Shown: positions 25,997 to 34,398, numbered from the stretch's first letter. The stretch is DNA of 64,000 nucleotides from Sphingomonas sp. Leaf339 (GCF_001426195.1 NZ_LMRS01000023.1:62001-126000); one strand, 5' to 3'. Made by a program: numbers and translations. The notes: generated from the sequence alone by a model not told the origin.

Positions 25997-26072
25997 GGGT
26001 CCGTAGCTCAGTCGGTAGAGCAAGCGACTTTTAATCGAGAGGTCCCGGGTTCGAGCCCCGGCGGACCCACCA
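25997..26072 (+). tRNA. tRNA-Lys (anticodon UUU)
   Basis: A 76-nt cloverleaf with encoded CCA. The acceptor stem GGGTCCG/CGGACCC is perfect, the D stem GCTC/GAGC and T arm CCGGG-TTCGAGC-CCCGG are intact, and the anticodon loop CTTTTAA gives UUU. Unusually, only three Watson-Crick pairs close the anticodon loop; the outer two positions of that stem are A.G and G.A. Confidence 0.92.
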
Positions 26073-26207
26073 TCGTCTCAGCACCTATTCTTCCAACGCC
26101 ACCTAAAGACGAGGCCACAACCCCGTCACCGATGCTGATGCGGTTCGATCGAGCGAAGCTGTCCCATTATGGGGCTTAGTTAACAAACTATGCTTGCATG
26201 CGTGTGG

Positions 26208-26246
26208 GACTCAGATTTTTTTCCGGGTAATAGAAGCTGACTCAGA
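26208..26246 (+). promoter_or_regulatory. GACTCAGA direct repeat upstream of the PEP-CTERM gene
   Basis: GACTCAGA occurs at 26208-26215 and 26239-26246, 31 bp apart start to start (about three helical turns), in an AT-richer stretch within the 236-bp gap before the PEP-CTERM gene. This could be a regulator-binding pair; no family assigned. Confidence 0.25.
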
Positions 26247-26308
26247 CGGAATACTGTCTTGGTTGCGCAGCGCCCGCGATGAGGCGCACGATAAACAGGG
26301 GTAGTTCC

Positions 26309-26956
26309 ATGCGTTCCACTTTCATTCTGGCTGCAACCGCAGCCGCCGTTCTCGCCATGCCGGCATCGGCTGCCGTCGTCGTGATGACCACGCCGGGCAG
26401 CAGTGCTGCTTTTACGCCGCCTGCCGGCACGCTGATTAATTTTAACTCGCCGGTAACGGCACCGTTTGCGTTGACCACGACGGGCACCGCCGGCATCGTT
26501 TCGGGCGATTCCAACAACAATTATGCAGAGCCTGCTTTCAGCGATAAGACGCCTTATCTTGCGGTTCAGGCTAATGGCACGGCAACGCTGCAGTCGGCTC
26601 TGTCGTTCGAGAGCGTCAGCTTCTTCTTGGGTTCGATCGACACGTTCAACACCGTCTCGCTGTTGAACGCCGCTGGGAACGTGATCCAGAGCTTCACGGG
26701 CTCGGATTTCATCGTTCCCGCCAACGGTAATCAGGATCTGCCGTCGACCAACCGTCGCGTCACGCTGGTAGCTACCGCCGGCGAGCAGCGTATCTCGGGT
26801 GTTCGCTTCTCCAGCGGTGTGAACGCTCTCGAAGTCGACAACGTCGTATTTGCAGTGCCGGAGCCCACCACGTGGGCGCTGATGCTGCTTGGTTTCGGCA
26901 TGGTCGGTGCCGCAACCCGTTATCGCCGCCGCAAGATCGCGGTTGCGTTCGCCTAA
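26309..26956 (+). CDS. PEPxxWA-CTERM sorting-domain protein
   Basis: A 215-residue exported protein. The signal peptide (residues 1-22, ending MPASAA) leads a Thr/Ser/Asn-rich beta-type mature domain (LINFNSPVTAPFAL, SFFLGSIDTFNTVSLLNAAG, ISGVRFSSGVNALEVDNVVF). It ends in VPEPTTWALMLLGFGMVGA followed by ATRYRRRK, the PEP-CTERM signal cleaved by an exosortase (PEPxxWA variant common in sphingomonads). Such proteins are exported with exopolysaccharide. AGGGG precedes ATG 26309. Lower GC and more third-position A/T than its neighbours. No exosortase gene is in the window. Confidence 0.9.
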   Translation: MRSTFILAATAAAVLAMPASAAVVVMTTPGSSAAFTPPAGTLINFNSPVTAPFALTTTGTAGIVSGDSNNNYAEPAFSDKTPYLAVQANGTATLQSALSFESVSFFLGSIDTFNTVSLLNAAGNVIQSFTGSDFIVPANGNQDLPSTNRRVTLVATAGEQRISGVRFSSGVNALEVDNVVFAVPEPTTWALMLLGFGMVGAATRYRRRKIAVAFA

Positions 26957-26983
26957 TTACTCCCTGTTTTTAGGCACTTTAAG

Positions 26984-27013
26984 GCCGCCAGCTTTCGAGC
27001 TGGCGGCTTTTTT
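26984..27013 (+). terminator. Rho-independent terminator after the PEP-CTERM gene
   Basis: Perfect 10-bp stem GCCGCCAGCT / AGCTGGCGGC closed by a TTCG tetraloop and followed by six T residues; textbook intrinsic terminator 27 bp after the stop. Confidence 0.92.
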
Positions 27014-27016
27014 GCG

Positions 27017-27148
27017 TTATGGGTCGGGGTTCATCCAGGTTTGGAATATCTGCCGGCAGCCAAGTTGCTCCTTCGCCCAAACACTCGAAATCGCCGTGTA
27101 TCGCTTTCCTCTGTCGATCAGCGTGATAACGCCGCCGGCATGAGCCAT
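27017..27148 (-). CDS. Possible small protein, 43 aa
   Basis: A 43-codon frame starting at ATG 27148 with GGAAG 6 bases upstream, encoding MAHAGGVITLIDRGKRYTAI, followed by SSVWAKEQLGCRQIFQTW and a short acidic end. It is the only plausible coding content of the gap between the terminator and the PAP2 gene, and its codon composition is not obviously coding. No family recognised. Confidence 0.3.
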   Translation of the reverse strand: MAHAGGVITLIDRGKRYTAISSVWAKEQLGCRQIFQTWMNPDP

Positions 27149-27189
27149 TGCGTCTTCCACCCGCGCCGCCCGACCGGCATGGATCAGCC

Positions 27190-27867
27190 ATGAGCGACCG
27201 CCACGATCCGGCCGGGCGTCGTCGCCTGCCCCCACCTCTCGCCGGTATCGCCCTGCTCGCCGTTGCAGCCGGACTGGCGCTGGCGATCGGCGCGCTGCTC
27301 GACCGGCTGCCGTTCGATCCCGACCGCGCAATTGTCGCCGGCCTGCGCGCGTCGGGCGGTCCAGCATGGCTGCCCGGCGTCGCGGTCGATCTGACCGCGC
27401 TGGGCGGTGGCACCGTCCTGACCCTGGTCGTGGCAATATCCGCCGGGTTGATGCTGGCCGAACGGTTGTGGCTGACTGCCGCCATGCTGGTCGCGGCCAG
27501 TTGGTCGGGCGGTGAGGTCGTCGCCTTGGTCAAGCGCATGGTGGCACGCGCCCGCCCCGATCTGGTCGATCATCTAGTACCGGTATCCAGCGCCAGCTTC
27601 CCCAGCGGCCACGCCGCCAACAGCGCGATCGTGTACCTGACGCTGGCGGCGCTGGCGTCACAGGTGGTGCGCGAATCAGCCGCGCGGCGCTACCTGTTCG
27701 CGGTCTCGGTCCTGCTGGTCGGCGCGATCGGCCTTAGCCGCGTCTATCTCGGCGTCCACTGGCCGTCCGACGTGCTCGCCGGGTGGAGCTTCGGGACCTT
27801 GTGGGCGCTCGGCTGGTGGTGGGCCACCGCCCGCACCCGCGCCTCGATCGGCGGCGAGCGCGAGTAA
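27190..27867 (+). CDS. PAP2-family membrane phosphatase
   Basis: A 225-residue integral membrane phosphatase. The three acid-phosphatase motifs are in order: KRMVARARP (motif 1, KxxxxxxRP), PSGHAANS (motif 2) and SRVYLGVHWPSDVLAG (motif 3, SRx5Hx3D). About six membrane helices. Such enzymes dephosphorylate phosphatidate or undecaprenyl pyrophosphate; the substrate cannot be assigned. Its last 192 bp overlap the 3' end of the CitE-like gene on the other strand. Confidence 0.9.
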   Translation: MSDRHDPAGRRRLPPPLAGIALLAVAAGLALAIGALLDRLPFDPDRAIVAGLRASGGPAWLPGVAVDLTALGGGTVLTLVVAISAGLMLAERLWLTAAMLVAASWSGGEVVALVKRMVARARPDLVDHLVPVSSASFPSGHAANSAIVYLTLAALASQVVRESAARRYLFAVSVLLVGAIGLSRVYLGVHWPSDVLAGWSFGTLWALGWWWATARTRASIGGERE

Positions 27868-28671
27868 CCGTTCCGCCGCCTTCAGGTGCGGCGCATCGAC
27901 CATCCGCCCGTCCAGTTGCAGCGCCCCCGCCCCCGGATTGGCGGCGAACAGATCGACCACTGATTGCGCATGGGCGATCTCGTCCGCCGTCGGCGTGAAG
28001 GCGGCATTGATGACCGCCACCTGCGCCGGGTGGATCGCCATCATTCCCGTGAAGCCATCGCGCCGCCCCCGCGCGGCATAGGCAGCCAGCCCATCGGCAT
28101 CGCGAAAATCGGGATAAACTGTCTCGATCGCCGCCACCCCGGCGGCATGGGCGCCGAACAGCGTCAACGATCGTGCCAACTGGTACGGCGCGGTATAGCG
28201 GCCATCCGCCTCCCGCGCCGCACTCGCCCCGATCGCGGCGGGCAGATCCTCCGCCCCCCAGGTCAGGCCAATCAACCGGTCGGCCACGCCGGCATAGCTA
28301 CCCAGTTGAAAGATCGCCGCCGGCGTCTCGGTCGCGACCGGCAGAATCGGCAGAATCGTCCGCAAAGCCAGCGCGGTGATGGACATCGCCCCCTCCGCCT
28401 TGGGCAGCATCAGCGCATCGGGGGCATGAGGCAGCACCGCCGCCAGATCATCGTCGATCAGCGCCGACCCCAACGGATTGACCCGCACGATCAGCGGCAA
28501 CCGCCGCGGTGTGGCCAGAAACGCCGCCACCGCCGCCCGCGCCTCATGCTTGCGGGACGGCGCTACCGAGTCCTCCAGATCGAGAATAAGCGCGTCCGCC
28601 CCGCACGCCAGCGCCTTCTCCATCCGCTCCGGCCGGTCGCCGGGCACGAACAACAAAGATCGCAGGCGCAC
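27676..28671 (-). CDS. CitE-like HpcH/HpaI-family CoA ester lyase
   Basis: A 331-residue member of the citrate lyase beta / malyl-CoA lyase family: SLLFVPGDRPERMEKAL, LILDLEDSVAP, LPLIVRVNPL, LMLPKAEGA, PVATETPAAIFQLGSYA, GLTWGAEDLPAAIGA (Mg2+ site) and GMMAIHPAQVAVINAAFTP. Stand-alone CitE-like proteins cleave or hydrolyse acyl-CoAs such as citramalyl- or malyl-CoA. GTG start at 28671, three bases after the galE stop. The family core ends near residue 272 (HLKAAERLLALA); about 60 more Gly/Pro/Asp-rich residues are encoded antisense to the PAP2 gene and look like accidental read-through. Confidence 0.88.
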   Translation of the reverse strand: MRLRSLLFVPGDRPERMEKALACGADALILDLEDSVAPSRKHEARAAVAAFLATPRRLPLIVRVNPLGSALIDDDLAAVLPHAPDALMLPKAEGAMSITALALRTILPILPVATETPAAIFQLGSYAGVADRLIGLTWGAEDLPAAIGASAAREADGRYTAPYQLARSLTLFGAHAAGVAAIETVYPDFRDADGLAAYAARGRRDGFTGMMAIHPAQVAVINAAFTPTADEIAHAQSVVDLFAANPGAGALQLDGRMVDAPHLKAAERLLALAADRGAGAGGGPPPAERPQGPEAPPGEHVGRPVDAEIDAAKADRADQQDRDREQVAPRG

Positions 28672-28674
28672 GGC

Positions 28675-29664
28675 CTATCGACCCATCTCGGCCAGCTTGC
28701 GCTCCCACGCCAGCGCATCGGTGATGATGCCATTCAGATCATCATGTTTCGGCGTCCAGTCCACCGTCGCCATGATTGCGCGGTTGTCCGAGATCAGCTC
28801 GGCCGGATCGCCGGCACGCCGGCCCTCCAGCTTGCGCTCGATCGTCACGTTGGTGACGCGATCGACCGCGTCCAGTACCTCGGCGACCGAGAAGCCCCGG
28901 CCATAGCCGCAGTTCAAGGTGTGGCTCTCGGTCGGTTTTGCGCGCAACAGATCGAGCGCGGCGACATGCGCTGCCGCCAGATCGGTGACATGGATGTAAT
29001 CGCGCACGCCGGTGCCGTCGCGGGTGTCGAAATCGGTGCCGAACACCGACACATGGCTCCGCCGTCCCGTCGCCGCCTCGACCGCCACCTTGATCAGATG
29101 CGTCGCGCCCGCTGTGGACTGGCCCGAACGTCCCTGTGGGTCGGCACCGGCGACATTAAAATAGCGCAGCGCACAGAAATTGATCGGATGCGCCGCCGCG
29201 ACATCGCGCAGCATCACCTCGGTCATCAGCTTCGACATGCCGTACGGATTGATCGGCACCGTCGGATCACCTTCCGCCACCGGCGTGCGGACCGGCGTGC
29301 CATAGGTCGCGGCGGTGGACGAGAAGATGAAATGCTTCACTCCCTCCACGACCGCGCTCTCGATCAGCGAGCGCGAGGCGGCGGTGTTGTTGCGGTAGTA
29401 TTTGAGCGGATCGCTGACCGATTCGGGCACCACCACCGATCCGGCGAAATGCAGGATCGCATCGACGCCGTGACCCCGGATCGCCGCGCGTACTCGGCCT
29501 TCGTCGGCGACATCGCACTGAACCAGCGTCGCGCGATCATCGACCGCCCAGTCGAACCCGGTGACCAGATTGTCGACCACGACGACTTCATGCCCCGCAT
29601 CCAGCAGCGCCAATACCGCATGGCTGCCGATATAACCCGCACCGCCTGTCACCATCACCGTCAT
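28675..29664 (-). CDS. galE: UDP-glucose 4-epimerase
   Basis: A 329-residue extended SDR that interconverts UDP-glucose and UDP-galactose. The NAD-binding VTGGAGYIGSHAVLALLDAG opens the protein; the catalytic Ser/Tyr/Lys set is in FSSTAATYG and NPYGMSKLMTEVML, and YFNVAGADPQGRSGQ and VRDYIHVTDLAAAHVAAL are diagnostic of GalE. It probably feeds galactose into lipopolysaccharide or exopolysaccharide. It is immediately upstream of the CitE-like gene on the minus strand and divergent from msrA. Confidence 0.95.
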   Translation of the reverse strand: MTVMVTGGAGYIGSHAVLALLDAGHEVVVVDNLVTGFDWAVDDRATLVQCDVADEGRVRAAIRGHGVDAILHFAGSVVVPESVSDPLKYYRNNTAASRSLIESAVVEGVKHFIFSSTAATYGTPVRTPVAEGDPTVPINPYGMSKLMTEVMLRDVAAAHPINFCALRYFNVAGADPQGRSGQSTAGATHLIKVAVEAATGRRSHVSVFGTDFDTRDGTGVRDYIHVTDLAAAHVAALDLLRAKPTESHTLNCGYGRGFSVAEVLDAVDRVTNVTIERKLEGRRAGDPAELISDNRAIMATVDWTPKHDDLNGIITDALAWERKLAEMGR

Positions 29665-29724
29665 CAGCCGTCTCCCTTTCGCGCTGACTAGCGGCTTCCT
29701 ATCTTGCGATCAAAGGAGTTGGTG

Positions 29725-30261
29725 ATGACGGACTATGTAACGCTGGCAGGCGGCTGCTTCTGGTGCACGGAAGCGGTGTTCAAGGATGTGATCGGCGTCA
29801 CGTCGGTCGAAAGCGGCTATATCGGCGGCACGGTGCCCAACCCGACCTACAAGCAGGTCTGCGGCGGCGACACCGGCCATGCCGAGGCGATTCGCGTCGG
29901 CTTCGATCCTGAACAGGTGTCGTTGGACGATATCCTCGACATCTTCTTTGCTACGCACGATCCGTCGCAGCTGAACCGTCAGGGCAACGACGTCGGCACG
30001 CAGTACCGCTCCGCCATGTTCCCTGCCTCACCCGAACAGGAAGAGGCGATGCAGGCCGCGATCACCCGCGCCGGCGAGAATGGGGGCAAGATCGTCACCA
30101 CGATCGAGCCGATGGATACCTGGTATCCGGCGGAGGGCTATCATCAGGATTATTGGGAAACGTCGGGCCGGTCGAATCCGTACTGCATGGCGGTGATCCC
30201 GCCCAAGCTCCAGAAGCTCCGCAAGAGCTTTGCCGCGCGGTCGAAGGCGGTGGCGGCGTAG
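29725..30261 (+). CDS. msrA: Peptide methionine-S-sulfoxide reductase MsrA
   Basis: A 178-residue repair enzyme reducing methionine S-sulfoxide. The catalytic cysteine is in [16 protein letters not shown], followed by [20 protein letters not shown] (recycling cysteine), [28 protein letters not shown] and [16 protein letters not shown] upstream of ATG 29725 is a strong ribosome binding site. No signal peptide, so cytoplasmic. No msrB nearby. Confidence 0.96.
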   Translation: MTDYVTLAGGCFWCTEAVFKDVIGVTSVESGYIGGTVPNPTYKQVCGGDTGHAEAIRVGFDPEQVSLDDILDIFFATHDPSQLNRQGNDVGTQYRSAMFPASPEQEEAMQAAITRAGENGGKIVTTIEPMDTWYPAEGYHQDYWETSGRSNPYCMAVIPPKLQKLRKSFAARSKAVAA

Positions 30262-30269
30262 AACCGCCG

Positions 30270-30358
30270 CCCTCACCCTTTCCACCGCCTCCGGCGGCGG
30301 GCCCCTTCCCTCTGCCATCGGGAGAGGGAGAGACGGCGAAGCCGGCGATGGGTGAGGG
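30270..30358 (+). repeat. Intergenic palindromic repeat (CCCTCACCC ... GGGTGAGGG), copy 1
   Basis: An 89-bp element bounded by CCCTCACCC and GGGTGAGGG with internal CCCTCTGCC/GGGAGAGGGAG and GGCGAAGCC hairpins. It lies between msrA and the NDUFS4-like gene. Related elements follow the GH15 gene (40852) and the retropepsin-like gene (48572). Confidence 0.7.
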
Positions 30359-30376
30359 CGATGCTACCGTAGAATG

Positions 30377-30658
30377 TTAGCGGAAATTATCCGCATACGC
30401 CTGCAACTTCAGCTTCTTCTCCGGCGCCGGTACGACGGTGTAGTCATGCCCCTCCCGCTCGCACAGCGCCACGGCCGCCTCCAGCGTCGGGAACAGCAAC
30501 CGGATCTGGTCGCGCGTGTCGCCGCTGCCGGCCCAGCCGGTCAGCGGATCGGGTTGCTTGGCCTCCGACGGCTCGAATTCGAGCTGCCACTGGTCGGTAC
30601 GTGCACGCCCGGACTGCATTGAGTTCTTGGGGCGCTGAAAAATGCGAGCGATTGCCAT
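30377..30658 (-). CDS. NADH dehydrogenase accessory subunit, NDUFS4-like (ETC complex I)
   Basis: A 93-residue protein of the ETC complex I conserved-region family, the bacterial homologue of the mitochondrial 18-kDa NDUFS4 subunit. Signature segments: ARIFQRPKNSMQSGRARTDQ, WQLEFEP, PLTGWAGSGDTRDQIRLLFP, and AVALCEREGHDYTVV. In alphaproteobacteria this subunit stabilises the junction of the N module of complex I. The nuo operon is not in the window. It starts 9 bp downstream of the hrpB stop, so hrpB is likely its leader gene. Confidence 0.92.
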   Translation of the reverse strand: MAIARIFQRPKNSMQSGRARTDQWQLEFEPSEAKQPDPLTGWAGSGDTRDQIRLLFPTLEAAVALCEREGHDYTVVPAPEKKLKLQAYADNFR

Positions 30659-30667
30659 GGGCTCGTC

Positions 30668-33118
30668 CTACCGCGATCCGCGCGCCCGTGCATCCGCATT
30701 TTTCGTCCGCAGCGTCGCGGGCGCGGCGGCGGGATCGTCGGGCCAGGGATGGCGCGGATAGCGCCCGCGCATTTCCTTCGCCACCGCCGTCCAGCTTCCC
30801 GCCCAGAAACCCGGCAGGTCGCGCGTCGTCTGGATCGGTCGCCCCGCCGGACTGGTCAACGACAGCACCAGCGGCACGCGGGCCTCCCCCACCACCGGAT
30901 GCACCGCCAGCCCGAACAGCGACTGCACGCGCAAATCGACGCGTGGACCACCCTCGGCGGCATAATCGATCGCATGCGTGCTGCCCGCCGGGCTGGTGAA
31001 GCTGGCCGGCGCCAACCGGTCGATCCGCCGCATCTCGTCCCAGCCGATCATTGTCCGCATCGCCTCGACCAGATCGCCGCCGCCGATCTGATCCAGCCGC
31101 CGCCGGCCGGCCAGCAACGGCGGCAGCCACTCTTCCAGCCGCGCCAGCATCATCGCGTCGATATCGATCCCCGCATAGCCTGCCCGGTCGCGCAACTGCG
31201 CCGCACGGTCGTCCCACGGCAACCGGTCCAGCCCATGCGTCCGCACCCCCTCCAGCAACGCCGCCGCGACCGCCGCCGGTTCGGCCGCACTGTCCGGCCC
31301 CGATTGCAGCCGCAAACTGCCGAGTCGCCGCTCGCGCAGCGCCAGCACGCCACCCGTCGCCGGATCGAACGTCACCGTTCGCGTCAGCCTGATCCGATCC
31401 GCGAACAGCGATTCGATCGTCGGCAGGTCGATCATAGCCGCCGACAGGATGCGCGCACCCGCCGCCGACCCCTGCGTCTCCGCCACCGCCAGCCATTCGG
31501 CCGACGCCAGCGACGATGTCGGATCGATCCGGAACCCGCGCCCGCCGACGCTCGCCCAATGTTCGCCCGACGCATCCCGCCGCCGCGCCACCCGGTCGGG
31601 GAACGCCAGCGCCACGCAAAGACCTTCACCCCCCGTGCCGGCCTCGCCCCGCGGCCCCAGCTTCGCCCAGCGCTGCGCCAGCTTCCGCGCGCCCTCCGCC
31701 TTCGGTCCCCGCTCCGTGCGCCAGCGCCGCCGCCGCGTCTCCAGATCGGGATCGTTGCCGCCGATCCCTCGCTCGGCGAGCAGCACCGCGACATCCGCCG
31801 CCACCCCCGTCAATCCGCGCTCCCCCGCCGCCAGCAGCATATGCGCCAATCGCGGCGGCATCGGCAGGCCGGCGATCGCGCGGCCATGCGGCGTCGGCCG
31901 GCCATCCTCGCCGATCGCGCCCAGCGCCAGCAACCGCGCTCGCGCCTCCGTCACCGCCGCGACCGGCGGCGGATCGAGCCACGCCAGCTCGCGCGGATCG
32001 CCGACGCCCCAGATCGCGGCCGCCAGCAACAGCGACGACAGGTCAGCCTCGACGATCTCCGGCGGATCGAATCGCGGCAGCCCCGCCGTCGCCGCCTCTT
32101 CCCATAATCGATACGCGACCCCCGGCCCCTGCCGCGCCGCCCGCCCCGCCCGCTGCGTCGCCGCCGCCTGGCTCGCGCGTTCGGTCACCAGCCGCGTCAT
32201 CCCCGCCGCCCGGTCATATCGCGGCCGCCGCGCCAGCCCCGAATCGATCACGATGCGGATGCCATCCAGCGTCAGGCTCGTCTCCGCGATCGACGTCGCC
32301 AGCACCAGCTTGCGCCCCGCCCCCGGCCTGATCGCCGCGCGCTGATCGGCGGGGTCCAGACTCCCGTGCAGCCGGTGCAGCACCACGCCCTCCGGCAACC
32401 GGTCGAGCCGCTCCGCCACCCGCTCGATCTCCGCCACGCCGGGCAGGAAGGCGAGCACCCCGCCCTCCTCCTCCGCCAGCGCACGCCGGATCGCGGCGGC
32501 CATCTCGTCCTCGATCCGTCGTTCGCCCGCGCGGCCGATATGGCGCAGCACTAGCGGATGGCTCCGCCCCTCGCTCTCGATCACCGGCGCGTCCGTCATC
32601 AACGCAGAGAAGCGCGCGCCATCCAGCGTCGCCGACATCGCCACCAGCCGCAGGTCCGGCCTAAGCGCCGCCTGCACATCGAGCGCGAACGCCAGCCCGA
32701 CATCCGAATCGAGACTGCGTTCGTGCACCTCGTCGAACAGCACCGCCGACACGCCCGCTAGCTCCGGGTCCGCCTGAATCCGCGCGACGAAGATGCCCTG
32801 CGTCATCACCGTCACCCGCGTCGCCGCCGACCGTTTAGTATCGAGCCGCGTCGCATAGCCGAACGTTGCCCCGACCGGCTCCCCCGCCAGCGCCGCCATC
32901 CGCTCCGCCGCCGCCCGCGCCGCCAGCCGGCGCGGCGACAGCAGCAATATCTCGCCCGTGCACCATCCCTCGCCGAGCAGCGCCGGTGCCACCGCCGTCG
33001 TCTTGCCCGCTCCCGGCGGCGCGACCAGCACCGCCGACGATCCCGCATGGAGCGCGCCAAGCAGATCGGGCAGCACCGCCTCGATCGGCAGCGGCGGGTA
33101 AGATGACGGCGAGTTCAT
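30668..33118 (-). CDS. hrpB: ATP-dependent DEAH-box RNA helicase HrpB
   Basis: An 816-residue superfamily 2 helicase. Walker A APPGAGKTTAVAPALL is near residue 40, the DEAH-like box reads DEVH in LFDEVHERSLDSDVGLA, SAT motif III is AMSATLDG, and motif VI is QRAGRAARQGPGVAYRLW. The C-terminal HrpB-specific region ends LPGFWAGSWTAVAKEMRG, then RYPRHPWPDDPAAA, a hallmark of HrpB. Role in bacteria is still unclear (an mRNA-processing helicase by homology). ATG 33118 is chosen; the in-frame ATG 18 bases upstream adds a non-conserved hexapeptide. Confidence 0.95.
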   Translation of the reverse strand: MNSPSSYPPLPIEAVLPDLLGALHAGSSAVLVAPPGAGKTTAVAPALLGEGWCTGEILLLSPRRLAARAAAERMAALAGEPVGATFGYATRLDTKRSAATRVTVMTQGIFVARIQADPELAGVSAVLFDEVHERSLDSDVGLAFALDVQAALRPDLRLVAMSATLDGARFSALMTDAPVIESEGRSHPLVLRHIGRAGERRIEDEMAAAIRRALAEEEGGVLAFLPGVAEIERVAERLDRLPEGVVLHRLHGSLDPADQRAAIRPGAGRKLVLATSIAETSLTLDGIRIVIDSGLARRPRYDRAAGMTRLVTERASQAAATQRAGRAARQGPGVAYRLWEEAATAGLPRFDPPEIVEADLSSLLLAAAIWGVGDPRELAWLDPPPVAAVTEARARLLALGAIGEDGRPTPHGRAIAGLPMPPRLAHMLLAAGERGLTGVAADVAVLLAERGIGGNDPDLETRRRRWRTERGPKAEGARKLAQRWAKLGPRGEAGTGGEGLCVALAFPDRVARRRDASGEHWASVGGRGFRIDPTSSLASAEWLAVAETQGSAAGARILSAAMIDLPTIESLFADRIRLTRTVTFDPATGGVLALRERRLGSLRLQSGPDSAAEPAAVAAALLEGVRTHGLDRLPWDDRAAQLRDRAGYAGIDIDAMMLARLEEWLPPLLAGRRRLDQIGGGDLVEAMRTMIGWDEMRRIDRLAPASFTSPAGSTHAIDYAAEGGPRVDLRVQSLFGLAVHPVVGEARVPLVLSLTSPAGRPIQTTRDLPGFWAGSWTAVAKEMRGRYPRHPWPDDPAAAPATLRTKNADARARGSR

Positions 33119-33185
33119 GGCGTCCGGCCTTGCCACAGGCAGGGGCTGGTGGGACAGGGGGCGCGAGGTCGCCGAAAGGATCGAT

Positions 33186-34211
33186 GTGAGCGGACAACAT
33201 CACGCGCATGGTCACAGCCACGATCACGGGCACGATCATGGGCACGATCATGGGCATGACCACGGCCACGATCATGCGGCCGACCAACCCCATGCCTTCG
33301 GCATCGGTCACGGCCATGGTCACGGCCACGCGCACCACCACGGCCTCGCCTCGTACGACCGCGCCTTCGCGATCGGCATCTCGCTCAACATCCTCTACGT
33401 GCTGGCAGAGGGCGGCGCCGGTATCTGGACCGGATCGGTCGCGCTGCTGGCGGATGCCGGCCACAATCTGTCGGACGTGCTCGGCCTCGCCGTCGCATGG
33501 GGCGGTGCCTCTCTCGCACGCCGTCCGGCCAGCAAGCGCTTCACCTATGGGCTGAAAGGATCGACGATCCTCGCCGCGCTGCTCAACGCGCTGCTGTTGC
33601 TGGTGGCGCTCGGCGCGATCGTACTGGAGGCGGTGCAGCGGATCGACGATCCGCCCGTCGTCGCGGGCCTGACCGTGTCGATGGTCGCGGGCGTCGGCAT
33701 CCTCGTTAACGCGCTGACCGCATGGCTGTTCGCCAGCGGCCGCCACGGCGACGTCAACATCCGTGGCGCGTTCCTGCACATGGCAGCGGACGCGCTGGTG
33801 TCCGCCGGTGTTGTGGTCGCCGGCATCGTGATCTGGAAGACCGGTCTCGGCTGGATCGACCCGGTCGTCAGTCTCGTCATCGCCGGCCTGATCTTCTGGC
33901 AGACCTGGGGCCTGCTGCGCGAGACGACCGAAATGGCGCTGGCCGCGGTGCCGCGCGGCATCGATTACGACCGCGTCGCCGGTGCGCTGATGGAACTGGA
34001 CGGCGTCGACCGCATCCACGATCTGCACATCTGGCCGATGTCCACCACCGAGCCGGTACTGACCGCGCACCTGCTGATGCCGGCCGGCGCGCCCGGCGAC
34101 GACTTCCTCGCCGCCGCGCAGGCGATGCTGCACGACCGATTCGGCATCGGCCACGCGACGCTACAGGTCGAAACCGGGGAAGGATGTACGGTCGGCGGCT
34201 GTCAGGACTGA
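33186..34211 (+). CDS. Cation diffusion facilitator (CzcD/ZitB-like zinc exporter)
   Basis: A 341-residue CDF transporter that exports Zn2+ (possibly Co2+ or Cd2+) in exchange for protons. The N-terminus has a long His/Gly/Asp run (five HDHG-type units) and a second HGHGHGHAHHH cluster that would bind metal. Six membrane helices follow with the site-A ligands in LLADAGHNLSDVLGL and HMAADALVSAGVV. The cytoplasmic C-terminal domain has DRIHDLHIWPMSTTEP and ends ETGEGCTVGGC. The start is GTG 33186 behind AAGGA; hrpB diverges from 33118. Confidence 0.93.
   Translation: MSGQHHAHGHSHDHGHDHGHDHGHDHGHDHAADQPHAFGIGHGHGHGHAHHHGLASYDRAFAIGISLNILYVLAEGGAGIWTGSVALLADAGHNLSDVLGLAVAWGGASLARRPASKRFTYGLKGSTILAALLNALLLLVALGAIVLEAVQRIDDPPVVAGLTVSMVAGVGILVNALTAWLFASGRHGDVNIRGAFLHMAADALVSAGVVVAGIVIWKTGLGWIDPVVSLVIAGLIFWQTWGLLRETTEMALAAVPRGIDYDRVAGALMELDGVDRIHDLHIWPMSTTEPVLTAHLLMPAGAPGDDFLAAAQAMLHDRFGIGHATLQVETGEGCTVGGCQD
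33217..33276 (+). repeat. Five 12-bp tandem units encoding the His-rich region
   Basis: Five consecutive 12-bp units of the form GGCACGATCATG (with variants) in the coding start of the CDF gene, each encoding the tetrapeptide Gly/Ser-His-Asp-His or Gly-His-Asp-His. Copy number is likely to vary between strains by slippage. Confidence 0.8.
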
Positions 34212-34330
34212 CCGGACAATGCTGAGAAGAGAAGCGTCACGGCAATTCGTACGGCCGGAGCCGCAGGCCCTTGTCGATAACTGCAATCTTTACCGGATCA
34301 CGATCCCGCGCATCGCGATCCACGCCGCCA

Positions 34331-34370
34331 CTTCTTCTTCTCCGCGCCTCCGCGTGAATCACCCCTTCTT
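34331..34370 (-). repeat. Solo copy of the CGCGGAG-type repeat
   Basis: On the minus strand: GAAGGGGTGATTCACGCGG followed by AGGCGCGGAG. This is one half-unit of the composite inverted repeat at 48723-48955. It lies in the 187-bp gap between the CDF gene and the small gene at 34399, where I see no other feature. Confidence 0.65.
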
Positions 34371-34398
34371 CCGTTCGTCCCCCAAATGGAACACGCCG

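Noticed and set aside
25997..27148. tRNA-Lys as a prophage or island attachment site
   Set aside because: No integrase follows and no repeat of the tRNA 3' end was seen; neighbours are chromosomal housekeeping genes.
33217..33330. Short regular repeats suggestive of a CRISPR-like array
   Set aside because: The 12-bp units are contiguous, in frame and encode a His-rich metal-binding region; no spacers or cas genes.
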